A stretch of DNA of 23,282 nucleotides from a virus. The notes under the pieces were generated by a model. That model was not told the origin of the DNA. It was given only the letters and a program-made list of their open reading frames with translations, and did not search any database. This document shows, piece by piece, positions 20,626-23,282 of this stretch. A program made the translations under genes and the position numbers. The DNA is taken from positions 1-23,282 of the IMG/VR virus record IMGVR_UViG_3300046009_003687; one strand, written 5' to 3'. Positions within the stretch are counted from its first letter, which is position 1. Every line of letters begins with the position of its first letter.

Positions 20626-21855
20626 TTACTGTTGAACTTGGGTGACGGAAAGCACCACCGCTGGGGCAGCTGGTGCAAATGCTGTGGCTGCCACACTGTC
20701 CACGGTGATGTTGGTGCTGTCTGCTGCAAAGGCCAGCTCGACGTATTCGTTGGCGGCAAGAGATACGGTCTCGTTGAGCGCAATCGGAATGTAACCGTTA
20801 TTGATGTCTGAAGTGACCAAGCGTGCGCTGTTTGCGATGGCCGTGCCGTTCTTTTTCCACCAGACCCAGATGTTTTTGGATGATGAGCTGCCGCTGGTCA
20901 ATTGCACTGTGGCGTCGAACTGGTAGAGGCCGGACTCGGGCACGATGATTTGGCTGGTGGTTCCACCGATCGTCACGCCGTTGCTGATCTGCGTGTTGTC
21001 AAATGTCAGCAAGTATTCGGTGTTGATGACGGCAGGTGTTTGGTCTGTGGTCTTGGTGAACACGCCGTAATACTGCATCTGCGTGATGGTTGGGCGCACG
21101 AAGATGACGCCAGTCGTTGCGTTTGAGGTAACGCACGAAGCCAGTGGGATCACATTGTCTGGGGCTGTGGGCTTGACGTTTGTCAGCTCTCCGGCCACTG
21201 TAGGGCTGGCGTAAAGCAGGTCACCAACAGCAAACGCGCTGGTGTCTAAGTCGCGCACAAAGCCCCATGTGGTGCAGTAACCCTTCTCGCCGCTGTCTGG
21301 CAGGTCGTGTGTCATCACGCCTAAGATGTAGATAGTGGGCTGCGATCCATCTGCGAGATATGGCGCGACAAGAAGGGCGTTTGCTGTTGCGCCTGCGAAG
21401 CCAACGACTGTGCCATTGGGGATGGTCACTCCGGTGGTGTTGCCGACACGGGCATAGATCTCTTGGCCGATCTGCTGTGTAACGCCGTACTCCATGCCGA
21501 GGTTGACGGTCTGGTCTGTGGTGTTCCAGGACAGGCGTCTGGTTTTGTTGACTGGTGCAGGACTTTCGCTGAGGTCGATGTAATCGGTCACCACCGAGTT
21601 GTTATTCTGGATGACTGGCGCTGTGGCCAACAACTCCAAGGACTGAGCAAGTCTGCTGATCTGAGCCAGCGCCTCGTTTGCTGTGGCCGCTGCTGTGTCT
21701 GCCTGGTACTCAAAATCAGTGCCAACGATGACCTGGATCTGATCGACCGTAGCAAACAGCAGCTCAAACTGCCTAATCTGCTGCTGATCGGTCAGGAAGG
21801 CCGCGAGCTGGTCGCGGGTGAGGTTGAGCCTGCGGGATACTGGTGCGGTAGCCAT
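20626..21855 (-). CDS. multidomain tail protein with TNF/C1q-like C-terminus, at needle (gp26) position
   Basis: A 409-residue protein directly after the gp10-like gene, where P22 encodes its needle gp26. Residues 1-80 are a helical, partly coiled-coil stalk (NLTRDQLAAFLTDQQQIRQF, then an ANEALAQISRLAQSL segment). Residues about 115-262 form a beta-rich module (IPNGTVVGFAGATANALLVA, then LDTSAFAVGDLLYASPTVAG). Residues about 265-405 resemble a TNF/C1q jelly roll (TEYLLTFDNTQ, IIVPESGLYQFDATVQL, NIWVWWKKNGTAI, LAANEYVELAFA). The Sf6 needle ends in a TNF-like knob, so a needle or plug role is plausible but inferred. The start overlaps the previous stop by one base (TGATG). Confidence 0.65.
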   Translation of the reverse strand: MATAPVSRRLNLTRDQLAAFLTDQQQIRQFELLFATVDQIQVIVGTDFEYQADTAAATANEALAQISRLAQSLELLATAPVIQNNNSVVTDYIDLSESPAPVNKTRRLSWNTTDQTVNLGMEYGVTQQIGQEIYARVGNTTGVTIPNGTVVGFAGATANALLVAPYLADGSQPTIYILGVMTHDLPDSGEKGYCTTWGFVRDLDTSAFAVGDLLYASPTVAGELTNVKPTAPDNVIPLASCVTSNATTGVIFVRPTITQMQYYGVFTKTTDQTPAVINTEYLLTFDNTQISNGVTIGGTTSQIIVPESGLYQFDATVQLTSGSSSSKNIWVWWKKNGTAIANSARLVTSDINNGYIPIALNETVSLAANEYVELAFAADSTNITVDSVAATAFAPAAPAVVLSVTQVQQ

Positions 21856-23267
21856 CAGTATGCCAATGCCTCAATTTGTGCCTCAAGGCGCATAAAGGAA
21901 ACGTGCGCATCACTGTCGCCACGGAAGCGCTGGATTCGCCAGTTCCTCATGTGGCCCTGCTGAAACCATGCAAGGCGCTTGGCTGTGTTGCCGATCGTGC
22001 CCACGCTGATGCTGCGGTCTTGACTCCATGCGAGGCCGTCTGTGCTGTAGCTGGTGCTGATCTGCGGGTTGGTGCCAAGTGCCACGCTGCCGGTCAAACT
22101 GACCAGCTCAAGGCGGTTGAAGATCGCGCCGTTGCCTTCGTTGTAAGCAATGATGGTGCCGAATTCCCAGCGGACTTGCTGGCCCCAGTGGTGGCCGGTG
22201 TCTTGCACCAGGTAGCCGATGGCGCTGCTTTGTGGATCGCCGACCAGCCACTTGTCGTAAGCCCAGACCAGATTGCGTGCGCGGTACTGCGAGAAGCCGA
22301 CTACGGTGGTGGTTAGGGTAAACCAGACCTGATCTCCAAGTGCCTCGGATGCGGCTGCGTCGTAGACCAAGGTGCGGTCTGGCAGATGCACGTAGAGGTG
22401 CTGGTGCGACTTGTCGTTGCGCGCTTCCAGCTTGACCAGTGCCAGTTGCGTTTCGGTGTAGTTCAGGAGCAGCTCGTCGATCTCTTGGGTGCTGATCTTC
22501 TGGGTGGTGGCCGCAGCGCCGATGTAGATGCCTGGGGCTTCGTTGCGTCCACCGCCCAAAAAGGCGATGCGCTCCAAGTAGACGCAGCAGGCAAAGGTGC
22601 CGACCACTCCCTTTTGAACTTGTGCACCGTCGATGCGTGCAAAGGGAAACAGCTCGCCGCCTACGTTGTCAAACACCTCGATGGTGTTTCGGTTGAGGGC
22701 ATAGACCTCGTTGCGGAGCTTGAGCAGGGCCACGACTGGATCTGGGTCCACCTCGGAGCTTCCGTATTTCAGGGGGTTGACCTGCAAGGGGTCTGTCAGC
22801 TCGGTGACAATAAGAAACTCGCCATCGGTGGTCATGAAGTAACCATCGACCCAGCAGAAGTCTAGAACTACGCCAAGATCTGGGTCTGTGTTCTGCGTGA
22901 GTGTTGCTGCAACCGGATCCCAGAAATACAGTCGGCCACCGGAGGCCACGGCCAGTAGATCAAAGCTGTAGTCGAACGTCACCAGGCTGTCGACTGGTCC
23001 ACCGACATGGCCAAGCACGGTCACGGTTCCATTGCTGGCAACGGTCACGAGCTTGGTGCCCATGACTCGGTAGCAGATGCCGTTCCAGTTTACGCCGCCA
23101 CGGTCTGTGCCTGGGCCTGTGCCATTGGCCACGATGCCGTCACCAGGGCGCAGGAAGCCGTTGCTGATGCCGGACTGCTTGGGCACTGGCACCATGTTGA
23201 CCGGGTAGGCCGTGCGCAGCTCTGGGGTGGCGTCGGCGTAGATGCCGTTGAGGATTGGGATTTGCAT
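21855..23267 (-). CDS. P22 gp10-like tail accessory (packaged DNA stabilization) protein
   Basis: A 470-residue protein, close to the 472 of P22 gp10. It has the same beta-propeller-like order: an N-terminal IPILNGIYADATPELRTAYP followed by VNMVPVPK and GFLRPGDGI, then WNGICYRVMGTKLV, a central RNTIEVFDNVGGELFPFARI segment, QVQKGVVGTFACCVYLERIA, HLYVHLPDRTLVYDAA, and a C-terminal STDGLAWSQDRSI. P22 gp10 has matching segments such as VNMLATPK, NAVYRVCGGKLY, MVQKGIAGTY and LLIIHLPRHVLVYDA. It would seal the portal-gp4 channel and join it to the needle. It is the first complete late gene here; the P22 order predicts gp4, coat and portal genes beyond the right edge. Confidence 0.88.
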   Translation of the reverse strand: MQIPILNGIYADATPELRTAYPVNMVPVPKQSGISNGFLRPGDGIVANGTGPGTDRGGVNWNGICYRVMGTKLVTVASNGTVTVLGHVGGPVDSLVTFDYSFDLLAVASGGRLYFWDPVAATLTQNTDPDLGVVLDFCWVDGYFMTTDGEFLIVTELTDPLQVNPLKYGSSEVDPDPVVALLKLRNEVYALNRNTIEVFDNVGGELFPFARIDGAQVQKGVVGTFACCVYLERIAFLGGGRNEAPGIYIGAAATTQKISTQEIDELLLNYTETQLALVKLEARNDKSHQHLYVHLPDRTLVYDAAASEALGDQVWFTLTTTVVGFSQYRARNLVWAYDKWLVGDPQSSAIGYLVQDTGHHWGQQVRWEFGTIIAYNEGNGAIFNRLELVSLTGSVALGTNPQISTSYSTDGLAWSQDRSISVGTIGNTAKRLAWFQQGHMRNWRIQRFRGDSDAHVSFMRLEAQIEALAY

Positions 23268-23270
23268 GGC

Positions 23271-23282
23271 TTACCACTTGAT
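23271..23282 (-). CDS. 3' end of the next upstream late gene (partial)
   Basis: Read on the minus strand, the last bases give IKW and TAA just before the gp10-like ATG. By P22 order this would be the end of the gp4-like tail accessory gene, but only three codons are present, so the reading is a guess. Confidence 0.3.
   Translation of the reverse strand: MKW

Noticed and set aside
19921-20811. Open frame of 296 codons on the plus strand
   Set aside because: Runs antisense across three well-supported late genes; composition rich in Cys, Trp and Gly, with no recognisable domain.
1-23282. tRNA genes, CRISPR arrays, insertion sequences, attachment or cos sites
   Set aside because: None was seen on reading both strands. 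A tRNA or covariance search was not possible, so a missed weak RNA gene cannot be excluded.

Overview
The window is a stretch of a tailed-phage genome (free phage or prophage). It combines P22-type short-tail virion genes with a lambda/Rac-like early region. Its small conserved proteins and moderately high GC suggest a host among Burkholderiales (a Comamonadaceae-like freshwater betaproteobacterium). That host guess is an inference and cannot be fixed from the sequence. No integrase, CI-type repressor, terminase, portal, coat protein or tRNA gene was seen, so the window is only part of a genome.

Layout. (1) Positions 5-1652, minus strand: a leftward early operon with a YdaS/Cro-like HTH protein, a DUF1376 (YdaU-like) replication protein, a short lambda P-like protein and a zinc-ribbon protein. 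The DUF1376 gene carries an internal array of six 7-bp repeats next to a perfect hairpin, a candidate replication origin placed as the lambda ori is inside gene O. (2) Positions 1653-1773: a compact divergent control region with no repressor gene. (3) Positions 1774-8202, plus strand: a long rightward early operon in which most genes overlap by the 4-nt ATGA/GTGA arrangement. It starts with a recombination set (ERF annealing protein, YqaJ-like exonuclease, two unknowns, SSB). It continues with a PD-(D/E)XK-like nuclease behind its own promoter, an Arc-like repressor, an all-alpha NTP pyrophosphohydrolase and many small proteins, several of them rich in Cys or with a membrane segment. Two successive leaders here share a hairpin plus ribosome-binding-site cassette whose stems differ but stay complementary. 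(4) Positions 8199-23282, minus strand: the late operon, transcribed right to left. Its order is P22 gp10-like tail accessory protein, a protein with a C-terminal jelly roll at the gp26 needle position, small structural proteins, three ejection proteins at the gp7/gp20/gp16 positions, a LamG-like adhesin, a P22-type tailspike with a beta-helix, two small beta-rich proteins, and a lysis cassette (membrane coiled-coil protein, M15 endolysin, 3-TM holin).

Two HNH homing-type endonuclease genes (8670-9131 and 19394-19873) lie on the opposite strand inside the late operon. Each ends in an overlap with the stop codon of the late gene it faces. The early and late operons also meet tail to tail with a 4-nt overlap and no terminator that I can see. 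A 37-bp direct repeat flanks the LamG-like adhesin gene and carries a ribosome-binding site and start codon, which suggests that the adhesin was a modular insertion between the last ejection protein and the tailspike.
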